Shown here one piece after another: positions 1 to 7,045 of a DNA stretch of 34,804 nucleotides. Below the pieces are notes generated by a model that searched no databases, was not told the origin of the DNA, and saw only the letters and a program-made list of their open reading frames with translations. The DNA is from a virus, in the IMG/VR virus record IMGVR_UViG_3300042922_000595, positions 1-34,804 of that record. One strand, written 5' to 3'. Numbering within the stretch: position 1 is the first letter of the stretch; the number at the start of each line of letters is the position of its first letter. The position numbers were made by a program, and so were the translations under genes.

Positions 1-127
1 TTCTGTGTAATCTATGTATTGCTTATTAATGTTTTCTATTTTAACTTCTTTAGTATATATTATAGAAGTAGCAATAATATATCCAAGCATATTCCACCAA
101 GTCTGAAAAGTTTCAAGCTTTTTTTTT
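1..127. repeat. Terminal direct repeat, left copy (circular join)
   Basis: These 127 bases are identical to 34678-34804, including the run of nine T at the right edge. A gene continues in frame from position 1 into 34677, so the repeat marks the closing point of a circular sequence. An exact 127-base overlap is what a de Bruijn assembler run with k=127 leaves on a circular contig. It is therefore probably an assembly overlap rather than a biological terminal repeat. Confidence 0.95.
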
Positions 128-363
128 CGCCCTAAATTAGTCTCATACAAGTAATCTCGATTCTTTTCTATCTTTTCGTAGTCCTGCTTTAGTTGACGAT
201 TTTGTCTGTAAAGCATAATACATATTATTATAGTAGCTAATAATATTCCGGAAATAAGAATGATAATTTTATATTCTGATTTGAGTGCAGGAAAAAGCCA
301 TCCTACATTTCCGGTCAATAATGATGTAGCACTTGCAACCCAATACCATTTACTGTTTTCCAA
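1..363 (-). CDS. Small membrane protein, N-terminal part (gene crosses the contig joint)
   Basis: The reading frame starts near TTG at 363-361, runs to base 1 and continues at 34677 down to a stop at 34636, giving 134 aa. I do not recognise a family. Residues about 8-27 are moderately hydrophobic, 32-52 form a clear membrane helix (IIILISGILLATIIICIMLY), and 90-103 are a third hydrophobic stretch. A charged, coiled-coil-like part with many Lys, Glu and Arg lies at about 54-85. The start is uncertain: the ribosome site before TTG is weak and the frame stays open up to base 429. It lies 53 bp after the CI gene on the same strand and overlaps the next gene by 14 bp, so it is probably part of a transcript made in the lysogen. 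Superinfection exclusion or another membrane-level function is an inference from position only. Confidence 0.7.
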   Translation of the reverse strand, partial: MENSKWYWVASATSLLTGNVGWLFPALKSEYKIIILISGILLATIIICIMLYRQNRQLKQDYEKIEKNRDYLYETNLGRKKKLETFQTWWNMLGYIIATSIIYTKEVKIENINKQYIDYTE

Positions 364-385
364 ATTTATATCACATCTTTTGTCC

Positions 386-406
386 AGCCTTGCTAAAAGC
401 AGGGCT
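386..406 (+). other. Hairpin between CI and the membrane gene
   Basis: On the plus strand AGCCTTGC, a TAAAA loop and GCAGGGCT form an 8-bp stem with one G-U pair, followed by a T-rich stretch. On the minus strand, the direction of the flanking genes, the stem has a mismatch and no T-run. As a terminator it would therefore act on a plus-strand (antisense) transcript. It may equally be an mRNA processing or pause structure. Confidence 0.3.
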
Positions 407-416
407 CTTATTTTAT

Positions 417-1013
417 TTAAAACTTTCCTCTAAGTTCGACAACCTTCCCAATAATGGATACTGGCTTAGTTTCAACTTCTTGGCAAGTATAGAACATCGG
501 CTCGTATTTTGGATTGTATGCTATAAGGGAAACTCCATTTTCATGCTTGACGAATTTTTTGACCGTTGCATCATTGCCGTTTACCAAAACAACAGCCACT
601 TCCCCGCTTTCCACGTCCGGCTGCTTGCGAACGATAACAACATCGCCTTCCTGGATACGTGGCTCCATGCTGTCACCTTTTACGCTTAGGGCAAAGTATT
701 CCCCTTGGCTTGCCATCTCTTCGGGGATTTCTTCATAGTCCAATATTTCTTCAATAGCTTCGATTGGTATCCCGGCCCGGACATATCCGAGGACGGGTAT
801 TTTTATGCCTTTTTTTGTGTTAGTCTTTTTATTTCCTAAGATGTAATCTACTGAAACTGAAAAATAACGAGAAAGATCATTAAGGATGTCGATTGTTGGT
901 AACATCTCTCCCGTTTCCCATCTGGATACCGTAGCTTGTGTAACATGGAGATCTTCAGCCAGCTTAGCTTGGCTTATTTTTTTTTGCTTTCGCAACTCTT
1001 TTATGGACACCAA
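417..1013 (-). CDS. LexA/CI-type prophage repressor (XRE HTH plus S24 peptidase)
   Basis: This 198-aa repressor keeps the phage dormant and is cut when RecA is activated by DNA damage. Residues 1-60 form an XRE helix-turn-helix (recognition region TQATVSRWETGE). Residues about 70-198 form an S24 self-cleaving domain with the Ala80-Gly81 scissile bond (YVRAG), catalytic Ser115 (GDSMEP) and Lys152 (ATVKK). All active residues are present, so it should be SOS-inducible. The start is TTG at 1013, with GTG one codon later as an alternative. The gene diverges from a Cro-like gene across a 156-bp switch region holding palindromic operators, and its own promoter contains one of them, which implies autoregulation. 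Genes continuing on the same strand beyond its stop probably share its transcript. Confidence 0.95.
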   Translation of the reverse strand: MVSIKELRKQKKISQAKLAEDLHVTQATVSRWETGEMLPTIDILNDLSRYFSVSVDYILGNKKTNTKKGIKIPVLGYVRAGIPIEAIEEILDYEEIPEEMASQGEYFALSVKGDSMEPRIQEGDVVIVRKQPDVESGEVAVVLVNGNDATVKKFVKHENGVSLIAYNPKYEPMFYTCQEVETKPVSIIGKVVELRGKF

Positions 1014-1034
1014 ATTCTCACACCCTTTGATTTG

Positions 1035-1064
1035 ATTATATAACCATAACGTATATTATGTAAA
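1035..1064 (-). promoter_or_regulatory. Promoter for the CI repressor gene (PRM-like)
   Basis: Read on the minus strand, TTTACA (1064-1059) and TATAAT (1040-1035) are separated by 18 bases. The start codon of CI at 1013 lies 22 bases beyond the -10. The palindrome CATAACGTATATTATG (1045-1060) fills the spacer, so bound repressor would act directly on this promoter. Confidence 0.65.
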
Positions 1065-1137
1065 TAAAAAGCTTATTTTATACGTAATTTGCATAAAATG
1101 TATTGACATATCTATTCGTACAGCGTATTATATACGC
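1045..1137. promoter_or_regulatory. Operator region of the CI/Cro switch
   Basis: Three dyads are visible. CATAACGTATATTATG lies at 1045-1060. An inverted repeat with ATTTTAT and ATAAAAT arms lies at 1075-1081 and 1093-1099. A perfect palindrome, GCGTATTATATACGC, lies at 1123-1137 over the rightward -10. A further CATAACGT sequence follows at 1137-1144. The shared elements are CATAA and ACGTA. The outer sites overlap the two divergent promoters, as expected for CI and Cro binding sites. Which protein binds which site cannot be told from the sequence. Confidence 0.6.
1103..1131 (+). promoter_or_regulatory. Rightward early promoter (PR-like)
   Basis: TTGACA at 1103-1108 and TATTAT at 1126-1131 are separated by 17 bases, a near-consensus vegetative promoter. 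It reads into the Cro-like gene and the early block. The GCGTATTATATACGC palindrome covers its -10, so repressor binding there would shut it off. Confidence 0.8.
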
Positions 1138-1169
1138 ATAACGTATTATTGAGCAAGGGGGTGAGGATA

Positions 1170-1364
1170 TTGAACGGTATTAAACTTTATCGGGAAAAGG
1201 CAGGATTGACGCAGCTGGATTTAGCCCGCGTGCTAAAGGTTAAACAAGCTTCGGTATCAAGGTGGGAAAGTGGAGATAGTATGCCAAGTGCAGATAAGCT
1301 TCCCGATATGGCGAGAGCATTGGGATGTAGTATAGACGATCTTTACAATAGCGAAATAGCATAG
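1170..1364 (+). CDS. Cro-like XRE regulator
   Basis: This 64-aa protein is almost entirely one XRE helix-turn-helix (GLTQLDLARVLKVKQASVSR at about residues 12-31). It has no peptidase domain, which is the normal Cro layout opposite a CI gene. I chose TTG at 1170 because AAGGGGGTGA sits 6 bases upstream of it; an upstream TTG at 1149 has no ribosome site. It is the first gene after the rightward promoter and would compete with CI for the operators between them, favouring lytic growth. An excisionase-like role is possible but there is no specific support for it. Confidence 0.85.
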   Translation: MNGIKLYREKAGLTQLDLARVLKVKQASVSRWESGDSMPSADKLPDMARALGCSIDDLYNSEIA

Positions 1365-1428
1365 CGAAGTAACTACCGCCTCCGGGCTGGAACCCAAAAG
1401 CGGCGAAAAACCGTGAAACATGTTCTGA

Positions 1429-1590
1429 AAGGGAAATCATTATAAAAAATATGACTGCTGGTGCAATTCAAATGGAATCAAAGCAGAATCGCTTACAGCG
1501 TTTGGCCGGTACCTGAAAGATACCGGCGTTGAATTTAAGAAGAAATCAGACGGTAACTATTATCTTGTGGATTCGGAAACAGTAAATTAA
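1429..1590 (+). pseudogene. Coding remnant without a start
   Basis: The 1365-1646 gap holds no complete gene. This frame is open for 53 codons and has coding character (for example LTAFGRYLKDTGVEFKKK) but no ATG, GTG or TTG in frame. A stop at 1426 closes it upstream, and the ATG at 1452 is in a different frame and ends after about 21 codons. It looks like the C-terminal half of a small phage gene whose 5' end was lost or frameshifted. A non-standard start cannot be excluded. Confidence 0.35.
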
Positions 1591-1646
1591 TGTGCCCGTC
1601 ATAGGACAATCAGCACTCTTAATAAATATGAGGAGAGGTGATAAAT

Positions 1647-1829
1647 ATGTTGGCAAAGATTCCGCTGGAAGGCAATATTGTCCAGGACTCTTACATAGGC
1701 AATACACACATATTGATTAGCGATGCTTATTACATAAATAAAACGCCGGAAGAATTAGAGCGGGTCGAAGCCAACTTTAATCAAAAGGGATTGAACATTT
1801 ATCTAAAATATCAGCGTGATCATCTATAA
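1647..1829 (+). CDS. Small early phage protein, unknown function
   Basis: This is a 60-aa protein of no recognised family. ATG at 1647 follows AGGAGAGGTG by 6 bases, so I prefer it to the GTG three codons earlier. The middle holds THILISDAYYINKTPEELER, a soluble, acidic, helical-looking stretch; there is no membrane segment or signal peptide. It is the first intact gene after Cro in the early transcript, 31 bp before the next gene. A regulatory or host-takeover role would fit the position but cannot be shown. Confidence 0.7.
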   Translation: MLAKIPLEGNIVQDSYIGNTHILISDAYYINKTPEELERVEANFNQKGLNIYLKYQRDHL

Positions 1830-1860
1830 CCTATTATCCCAAAAAGGAAGTGAATTATCA

Positions 1861-2346
1861 ATGAGGCAGAAAGCAACGAAAGCTGCTGAAAATGCTTATT
1901 ATCAAGCACGAATAAGAGCCGCAGAATACAATGACCGACTGAATAGCCGTGAGGGAGCCTCCGAAATTGTGTGTATCGAACGTACCAGGCTGGCAAATAT
2001 CGAACTGGGCAATATTAATCCACACCCGGAAGAGGTCAACCTTATGTCCAGCATTTACAATGCCCCGGACCTTGTAAATTATTACTGCTCGAGCCAGTGT
2101 CCATTGGGCTGCGGAAGGGTGGACAGGCTTACGCCCCGAAACCTGGAAAGCGCCGCCATGAAGATCGAACGCCTGACGCGAAATATTGACGAAATTGCCC
2201 GGGTAATATCAGATATTGCTGAGGACGGCGAGATTACCACGGAAGAGCGGCCTGTGTTTGATCAGAATATCAAGCAACTGGTCGCATTGAAAATGTCCAT
2301 CGAGGAGCTGCTCCTTGTGGCGGAGCAAAATGGAGTGGGAGAATAA
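1861..2346 (+). CDS. Phage XRE-type regulator with C-terminal helical domain
   Basis: This 161-aa protein resembles the early helix-turn-helix proteins common in clostridial prophages. Residues about 10-70 contain a divergent XRE fold (ARIRAAEYNDRLNSREGASE, then an RTRLANIELGNINPHPEEV segment). A short Cys-rich turn follows (YYCSSQCPLGCGR), then a long helix pair rich in Glu and Ile (MKIERLTRNIDEIARVISDI onward) that could mediate dimer formation. ATG at 1861 has AGGAAGTG upstream; in-frame starts from 1816 lack a ribosome site. It probably tunes early gene expression, but its DNA target is unknown. The next gene begins 2 bp after its stop. Confidence 0.75.
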   Translation: MRQKATKAAENAYYQARIRAAEYNDRLNSREGASEIVCIERTRLANIELGNINPHPEEVNLMSSIYNAPDLVNYYCSSQCPLGCGRVDRLTPRNLESAAMKIERLTRNIDEIARVISDIAEDGEITTEERPVFDQNIKQLVALKMSIEELLLVAEQNGVGE

Positions 2347-2348
2347 AT

Positions 2349-2726
2349 ATGGAATTTATGAACAACGATCACAAATCTTTCTATAATCAGATGGTTGCAA
2401 GGACTCACAGCGAACAAGATCCGTATCGAAAGTCCCTTTTTTATACGCTGGGCTTAACGGATGAGACTCGCAGAAATATTAATAACCTTTATGATTTTAA
2501 AGAAAACGGAATAAATCCGGACGGAATGCATGGAGGTTGGCAAACGAGCACCAGTTGGAAAGTAACTAAATTGGCGTTTAATTTATATAACGGTTTTGGG
2601 GACCCGGATGCCGAGGAATACACACCTTATGAACTGTTTTCTAATGGTTTAATGGAATACATGTTTAATGCCGTCCGGCTGCTATATCCCAATTATACGA
2701 AAGCAGGTGAATGCGGTGAGTGTTAA
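2349..2726 (+). CDS. DUF6075-family phage protein
   Basis: This 125-aa protein has the pattern I associate with DUF6075: a start like DHKSFYNQM, then YRKSLFYTLGLTDETRRNI, a conserved NLYDF segment, GWQTSTSWKVTKLAFNLYN and a YTPYELF motif near the end. The family is frequent in Bacillota phages and mobile elements, and its function is not known. It is soluble, with no membrane segment. GGGAG lies 7 bases before the ATG. Its end overlaps the start of a 43-aa gene, so translation is probably coupled. Confidence 0.75.
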   Translation: MEFMNNDHKSFYNQMVARTHSEQDPYRKSLFYTLGLTDETRRNINNLYDFKENGINPDGMHGGWQTSTSWKVTKLAFNLYNGFGDPDAEEYTPYELFSNGLMEYMFNAVRLLYPNYTKAGECGEC

Positions 2727-2847
2727 GACGTTACAGGGCTATATGTCTCTCTGCAGGTATTACGGCTGGACGCCGACGTGGCAGGGTTTGAAAGCTTTTG
2801 CAGGTGGTGTACGTGTCCGCACACTGGGAGGTGCCAGTGGAATATGA
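2716..2847 (+). CDS. Short 43-aa early protein
   Basis: This small gene is easy to miss. GTG at 2716 has AGGTGA just upstream, and the frame runs 43 codons to TGA at 2845-2847. The protein begins VSVKTLQGYMSLCRYYGWTP and ends with a Gly/Arg-rich tail. It overlaps the DUF6075 gene by 11 bp, and its stop overlaps the start of the next gene as ATGA. That chain of overlaps supports real translation. Function unknown. Confidence 0.55.
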   Translation: MSVKTLQGYMSLCRYYGWTPTWQGLKAFAGGVRVRTLGGASGI

Positions 2848-3071
2848 TGTTCTCTTCTCCTCCATGCAAGGATTGTACGGAACGTTACCTAAAATGTCAT
2901 TCTGAATGTCTGGATTGGACAAAATGGAAGTTGGAAGAAGCCCGAAAAAACGCGGAAGCCGAAAAAATTGTGAAAGCCGAAAAGGCTTTTCAGGAAATTC
3001 AAGCTGAAAAGAGCGCCAGGATTAAACGCCGGATTCATAATGCGCATGCCCGTGGATATTGCGTAAGATGA
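2844..3071 (+). CDS. Small Cys-rich phage protein with charged helical tail
   Basis: This 75-aa protein has a CKDCTERYLKCHSECLDW cluster at about residues 8-25, a likely zinc knuckle of the kind seen in many small Bacillota phage proteins. A long, highly charged helix of Glu, Lys and Ala repeats (about 30-65) follows. ATG at 2844 is preceded by GGGAGGTG and forms an ATGA overlap with the 43-aa gene. An upstream ATG in the same frame at 2778 has no ribosome site and would cross that gene, so I reject it. A nucleic-acid-binding or adaptor role is possible; function unknown. Confidence 0.7.
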   Translation: MMFSSPPCKDCTERYLKCHSECLDWTKWKLEEARKNAEAEKIVKAEKAFQEIQAEKSARIKRRIHNAHARGYCVR

Positions 3072-3099
3072 AAATTCAAATTGACAGGAGGAAAATATT

Positions 3100-3810
3100 A
3101 TGCTTTTGGATTATCAAAAGAAAGTCATTGCACAAGCGATTGCCCGGGCGAAAGAAAAGGGTACGGAAAAAGAAGAAATAACCAAATTGGCTCGGGGCAT
3201 GAAGGTCTCCGAGGCCGAAATTCTCCGTGCGCTCGATGAAAAGAAGCCCGCGACTGACAATCCCGTTCACGAAGTTTCAAAGGACAGAACCCGGATTGTT
3301 TGGACACCTCAAATGTTACAAAAGCTGACGGCGCTTCGTGATAGTGGTAAAGGGATTACTGAAATAGCAAAGGAAATGAACCTCGAATTTAAACAAGTTC
3401 AGAATAAATTGCAGCGGCTTCCGGTTGTTTCTCAAACAACTGCGGAAAAAATACTCGAAGATAAGCCCTCCGATTCGGTGCCTATTGTTTCGGATTCGCA
3501 GGATGATGATGGAGTTTCTAACCCGTATGTGTATAAAGGTGATATGCCCCCGGAAGATTTTGAAAGACTGCAGAACATGGAAAATGACAACCAGGGTGCC
3601 GTGGACAGCACATCGGAAAATTTGGAGCAGCCGAGGGGACTTGACATGCTTGCGGCTATGCTCATGCTTTTAAAGCTTCTTCGTGAAGAATTAAGTGGTG
3701 ATGTCGTTCGGGGGTATGCGGATAATGATGAGAGGTTTACACAAATAGACTTCGTGGTGGACGGCATCAAATACAGTATTAACCTGGAGGCAAAAAAATG
3801 TACTCATTAA
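3100..3810 (+). CDS. Early protein with two HTH-like segments
   Basis: This 236-aa protein is not a known family to me. Residues about 20-46 (TEKEEITKLARGMKVSEAEI) and 68-105 (WTPQMLQKLTALRDSGKGIT, then a Lys-rich recognition-like helix) both resemble small helix-turn-helix units, the second in the style of GcrA or Myb domains. A low-complexity acidic stretch (SDSQDDDG) links to a C-terminal region with a hydrophobic helix (LDMLAAMLMLLKLLREEL) and a short beta-like end. A strong ribosome site, GGAGG, precedes ATG 3100. It overlaps ssb by 13 bp, so it may be a DNA-binding replication or regulatory partner. Confidence 0.6.
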   Translation: MLLDYQKKVIAQAIARAKEKGTEKEEITKLARGMKVSEAEILRALDEKKPATDNPVHEVSKDRTRIVWTPQMLQKLTALRDSGKGITEIAKEMNLEFKQVQNKLQRLPVVSQTTAEKILEDKPSDSVPIVSDSQDDDGVSNPYVYKGDMPPEDFERLQNMENDNQGAVDSTSENLEQPRGLDMLAAMLMLLKLLREELSGDVVRGYADNDERFTQIDFVVDGIKYSINLEAKKCTH

Positions 3811-4241
3811 CAATTATGATGGGTCGCCTCGTCGTGGATCCGGAGCTTCGGCACACGGCGAATGACGTTTCAGTCTGTTCATTCCGGATTGCAGTGGACA
3901 GGCCTTATAAAGTAAATGATAAAACGGTCGCGGATTTCTTTGATGTTGTCGCATGGCGCGGTTGGGCGGAATTTGTCTGCAAATACTTTAAAAAAGGCAA
4001 ACCGATTCTTATCCAAGGACATTTTGAAACGCGCTCCTACGATGATAGGGACGGGAAAAAGCGATATGTCACTGAGTTAGTAGCAGAACAGGTAAAATTC
4101 GCCGGAGACAGCCCGGGAAACGGAAATAAGTCTTCTCTTCAGGAACCGCCGCCAGAACACGCAGGTTCGGATCCGGCGTACTCCAGTGGTAATACCGGTG
4201 ACTTTGAACAAATACCATCGGATGATGATCTGCCGTTTTAG
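3798..4241 (+). CDS. ssb: Single-stranded DNA-binding protein
   Basis: This 147-aa SSB has an N-terminal OB fold (MMGRLVVDPELRHTANDVSV, later FDVVAWRGWAEFVCKYFKKG and LIQGHFETRSYDD), a flexible Ser/Pro-rich linker and the acidic tip DDDLPF that recruits partner proteins. It coats single-stranded DNA at phage replication forks. GGAGG lies 8 bases before the ATG. The gene is in the early block between an HTH-like protein and small unknown genes; the primase-helicase further on is its likely partner. The length is slightly short of typical host SSB, which is normal for phage versions. Confidence 0.95.
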   Translation: MYSLTIMMGRLVVDPELRHTANDVSVCSFRIAVDRPYKVNDKTVADFFDVVAWRGWAEFVCKYFKKGKPILIQGHFETRSYDDRDGKKRYVTELVAEQVKFAGDSPGNGNKSSLQEPPPEHAGSDPAYSSGNTGDFEQIPSDDDLPF

Positions 4242-4257
4242 CGGGGAGGGATAAGCC

Positions 4258-4512
4258 ATGAATGCAATCCAATTAGAAAATGAAATGAAACTGCTGGAAA
4301 GGCATCCACGCTTTTTTGAGCATATCGATGTGGCCATCGTAGCCAATGGATTCGGGCATACTGTGGGAATTTACAGTATTAGACAGTTGGCGAAAGACTG
4401 GCTGCATATGGGCGCGGCTTACTTTTATGAAGTATATGGATTCGATTGGGTACCGCCGGAGTCGCTCATCCATACGGACAAAAAATCGGCAAAGGGCAGG
4501 AACAGAAAATGA
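4258..4512 (+). CDS. Small early phage protein, unknown
   Basis: This 84-aa soluble protein has no recognised domain. It begins MNAIQLENEMKLLERHPRFF, has a hydrophobic beta-like centre (VAIVANGFGHTVGIY) and a basic tail (KKSAKGRNRK). GGGGAGGG precedes the ATG. Its TGA overlaps the ATG of the following DUF3102 gene as ATGA, indicating coupled translation and perhaps a shared role in the early block. Confidence 0.65.
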   Translation: MNAIQLENEMKLLERHPRFFEHIDVAIVANGFGHTVGIYSIRQLAKDWLHMGAAYFYEVYGFDWVPPESLIHTDKKSAKGRNRK

Positions 4513-6128
4513 AACAGAAATACATATGCAAATGTGGAAAGACGTTTGAAAAAGATGGTAATCCTGATACGACTGGGTACCGCCTCGGCGCTGACTATGC
4601 ACTCGGTCATGAGTGCTACGGATGCCATTTTGTTGTCCCTTTAGAGGCCGGGTATCCGAATCCAAAAATCATAGACTATGAGTGCCGGGCGAGTAAGAAA
4701 ATTAACTATAAAACCACTGCCGATATTCCCCGTGACCGCGCTTCATTCCATGTGGCGCACGTCTGCACACTGGATATGGACTTTGCCCGCGAAATCTTTG
4801 AGTACACCCGAAAACTGGACGGGCTTGACGACAGCCGTAAAGAAATGGATTTGCGCGGCACGCTTTACCGCAGTGATGGACGGTATGACCTTGGCCTGTA
4901 TTTTACCAAAACAAAGGCGGGAATAGCCTCCTGCATTGCGGTATCTGACAAATTCTTTGCCAGCGGGGAATGCCGACCCGGAATAACAGCGGAGCAGGAA
5001 AGCAACATTGTTTTGCAACAAATTCACCAGCATATTGATGCGGCAAAGAATCCGCCTGCCGAACTTTGTCCGTCTGGTTCCCATCCTGTGCCCAATGAGG
5101 CCCCAAGTCAGCGTTCTATCGACCAAATTACACTTGAGATAAATTTCTATAAGGCCCAAACGGCACAGAATATCATTGAAATCGGTAAGCGGCTCATTGA
5201 AGCGAAGCAGCAGCTGCAGCATGGCGAGTGGATTCCGTGGCTGCGGGAAAAGGTCGATTTTACCGAACGGTCTGCTCAAAGATTCATGAAAATAGCCCAG
5301 GAGTTTTCAAATACGACACCGGTGTCGTATTTGCCCTATACAAAACTTCTGGAGCTTCTACAGGTTCCGGATGCCGAACGTGATATTTTTTTGCAGGAAA
5401 CACACCTGATCGACGGGCAGGAAAAAACCGTTTCCGAAATGTCAAAACGTGAGCTGCAGCAGGCTATAAAAGAGCGTGACGAAGCGCAGCTCACTGCACG
5501 GTTGATACGCGAACGGTGTGATAAGGCCGAAAAGGCTGCAACTGAGGCTCGTGAAGGCAAAAAAAGGGAATACGATAATTACATGGGTGCGCTGGTTAAG
5601 GCGGAAGAAGCAGAAGAGACGCTTAAAACTCTACGGGGAAGCCGTCAGTTTGACCTGCAGCGCATCACGGAGATGGAAGAGCAAATCAGGGAATTGGAGT
5701 CCCGCCCTGTTGAAGTCGCCGTACAGCAGCTGCCAGAAGCGGATAAGCAGAAATTGCGTGAAGAGGGTGCCGCCAACGCGGAAAGCCAAGCGGAACGGAC
5801 AAGGCGAGTGTATGAGAGCCGGCTGAATGAAGCACTCCGTCAGCTGGAGGAAGCCAAAAATCAGGCACGGCAGGACGCGGGGCTGGAACCGAATGAGATT
5901 GTGGCTGCTGCGGCGTCATTCCGGGATTCTATGGATTCGATTTTTGATAACTTTCAGCTTATTCTCAGAGTGTCCCCCGGTAAAACCATTAATGTGGTCG
6001 TTCGGGAATGCATTGGACACCTGAAGGGGCTTATCTCCGAATTAGAGGATGCGGCAAACATGGCCAGAAACATTTCCCTTGCTGATGAAGAGTTTGAGCT
6101 TCCCCCGGCGGATGGGATGGAGGAATGA
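4509..6128 (+). CDS. Zinc-finger, DUF3102 and coiled-coil early protein
   Basis: This 539-aa protein of a type common in clostridial phages has no assigned function. Residues 1-45 hold CKCGKTF and a CYGCHF pair, a likely zinc ribbon. A mixed domain to about 185 carries more Cys and His. Residues about 205-275 match DUF3102 (TAQNIIEIGKRLIEAKQQL, then GEWIPWLREKVDFTERSAQR). The remainder, about 310-490, is a long Glu/Arg/Ala coiled coil, followed by a C-terminal helical bundle. DUF3102 proteins occur in phage and plasmid early regions and may bind DNA. I chose ATG 4509, which overlaps the previous stop, over an in-frame start at 4446. A hairpin terminator follows 3 bp after the stop. Confidence 0.75.
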   Translation: MKQKYICKCGKTFEKDGNPDTTGYRLGADYALGHECYGCHFVVPLEAGYPNPKIIDYECRASKKINYKTTADIPRDRASFHVAHVCTLDMDFAREIFEYTRKLDGLDDSRKEMDLRGTLYRSDGRYDLGLYFTKTKAGIASCIAVSDKFFASGECRPGITAEQESNIVLQQIHQHIDAAKNPPAELCPSGSHPVPNEAPSQRSIDQITLEINFYKAQTAQNIIEIGKRLIEAKQQLQHGEWIPWLREKVDFTERSAQRFMKIAQEFSNTTPVSYLPYTKLLELLQVPDAERDIFLQETHLIDGQEKTVSEMSKRELQQAIKERDEAQLTARLIRERCDKAEKAATEAREGKKREYDNYMGALVKAEEAEETLKTLRGSRQFDLQRITEMEEQIRELESRPVEVAVQQLPEADKQKLREEGAANAESQAERTRRVYESRLNEALRQLEEAKNQARQDAGLEPNEIVAAAASFRDSMDSIFDNFQLILRVSPGKTINVVVRECIGHLKGLISELEDAANMARNISLADEEFELPPADGMEE

Positions 6129-6130
6129 AA

Positions 6131-6162
6131 AACGGCCTCGACCCACAAAGGTCGAAGCCGTT
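6131..6162. terminator. Strong hairpin terminator between convergent genes
   Basis: AACGGC, one bulged C, TCGACC, loop CACAAA, GGTCGA, one bulged A and GCCGTT make a 12-bp stem. On the minus strand it is followed by five T, so it is a good terminator for the YcxB-like gene, whose stop codon lies inside it. On the plus strand the T-run is interrupted, so early transcription may partly read through toward the primase gene. Confidence 0.8.
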
Positions 6163-6658
6163 AAGCAATCTTTTCTTTTAATGCTGAAATGAACGCATCT
6201 TTGTCTTCAATGTTGTAAATGTTTTGAATTGGAATATAGACCATATCTCCGAATTTGAATTCAATAAAAATAAAATCCTTGTCTTCTGTTACCGCCTGAA
6301 TGCCGTTATAAGGTGTTTTTATTTCCCTTAGAATGGATTTTAGTTCCAGAGCATTTTCGTGCAATTCAGCCGATTTATCGGTTTCAAAAAACGCTGCGCC
6401 GGCTTTGCGGATGTTCTTATTTATTCCGTTAGATAAATTGTTATTAAGAAACCAAACAACAAACACAAAGCAAAACGGCGTCATAGCCAAAATAATTGCG
6501 TACCCTGCAGTGGGAACGTGAAAGCCGACTCCAATTGATAGAAGAAGGCTCAAAATTACAGCAGTGACCAGAAATGAAAAAAACTTGATATCTGATTTAG
6601 CAAACTCTTTAGCGTATTTTATGTAGTCTTCGACGGTTGATCGATAGATTAATTTCAT
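6161..6658 (-). CDS. YcxB-like membrane protein (moron)
   Basis: This 165-aa protein has two membrane helices at about residues 25-45 (FFSFLVTAVILSLLLSIGVG) and 52-72 (AGYAIILAMTPFCFVFVVWF). A C-terminal cytoplasmic domain follows, containing IFIEFKFGDMVYIPIQNIYN and the DAFISALKEKI ending typical of YcxB-like proteins. The family's biochemical role is unknown. It points against all surrounding early genes, has its own promoter and terminator, and is more AT-rich than its neighbours. These are the signs of a moron, a gene carried for the lysogen rather than for phage growth. A membrane role such as blocking other phages is possible but unproven. Confidence 0.8.
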   Translation of the reverse strand: MKLIYRSTVEDYIKYAKEFAKSDIKFFSFLVTAVILSLLLSIGVGFHVPTAGYAIILAMTPFCFVFVVWFLNNNLSNGINKNIRKAGAAFFETDKSAELHENALELKSILREIKTPYNGIQAVTEDKDFIFIEFKFGDMVYIPIQNIYNIEDKDAFISALKEKIA

Positions 6659-6681
6659 TTGTACAACCCCTTACGGAATAA

Positions 6682-6711
6682 ATCATATCATTACTGATTT
6701 AACCGAGTCAA
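6682..6711 (-). promoter_or_regulatory. Promoter of the YcxB-like moron
   Basis: On the minus strand TTGACT (6711-6706) and TATGAT (6687-6682) are separated by 18 bases and lead to ATG 6658, which has AAGGGG upstream. No repressor-like palindrome is seen, so expression is probably constitutive in the lysogen. Confidence 0.65.
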
Positions 6712-6784
6712 TACCAAATAAAGGGAATAGGGCAATAAATGGATAATAGGCAGGACAATACAACTATAGGAAAGGAAGTCAAAT

Positions 6785-7021
6785 ATGAAAACAATTATTG
6801 ATGGAAAGCTTTACGATACGGAAACCGCTGAGTTAGTTGCGGTAGGAGATTTTGTAGAGGTTTATAGGACGGCCAAAGGGAACTGGTTCGAGCGAAATAA
6901 AGATATTCATGGAGTAAATTATAAGGTTGAGCCAATCGAAGCCAATTATGCAAAAAGATTCATAGGAATTCACGCTCCTGATAGATATTGTAAATATTTT
7001 GGTGAGGCTGAGGAGGCCTGA
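6785..7021 (+). CDS. Small phage protein with KLYDTETAE motif
   Basis: This 78-aa protein starts MKTIIDGKLYDTETAELVA, a pattern shared by a widespread group of short proteins in Bacillota phages and plasmids. A VEVYRTAKGNWFER segment follows, typical of the same group. Function unknown. AGGAAAGGAAG lies upstream of the ATG. It restarts the plus-strand early block after the moron and is followed 24 bp later by the OB-like gene. Confidence 0.7.
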   Translation: MKTIIDGKLYDTETAELVAVGDFVEVYRTAKGNWFERNKDIHGVNYKVEPIEANYAKRFIGIHAPDRYCKYFGEAEEA

Positions 7022-7045
7022 CCTGAAAGAGAGGTGTTCGGCAAG

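Noticed and set aside
1-127. Biological terminal redundancy or long terminal repeats
   Set aside because: An exact 127-base overlap is better explained by assembler k-mer size on a circular molecule; the repeat lies inside a gene and has no packaging-like structure.
333-738. Plus-strand open frames over the CI gene
   Set aside because: They are antisense to a clear repressor gene, with Cys- and Phe-rich or Ser-rich shadow composition.
4743-5279. A 178-codon minus-strand open frame over the DUF3102 gene
   Set aside because: It is a shadow of a conserved-looking protein on the plus strand, with no expression signals.
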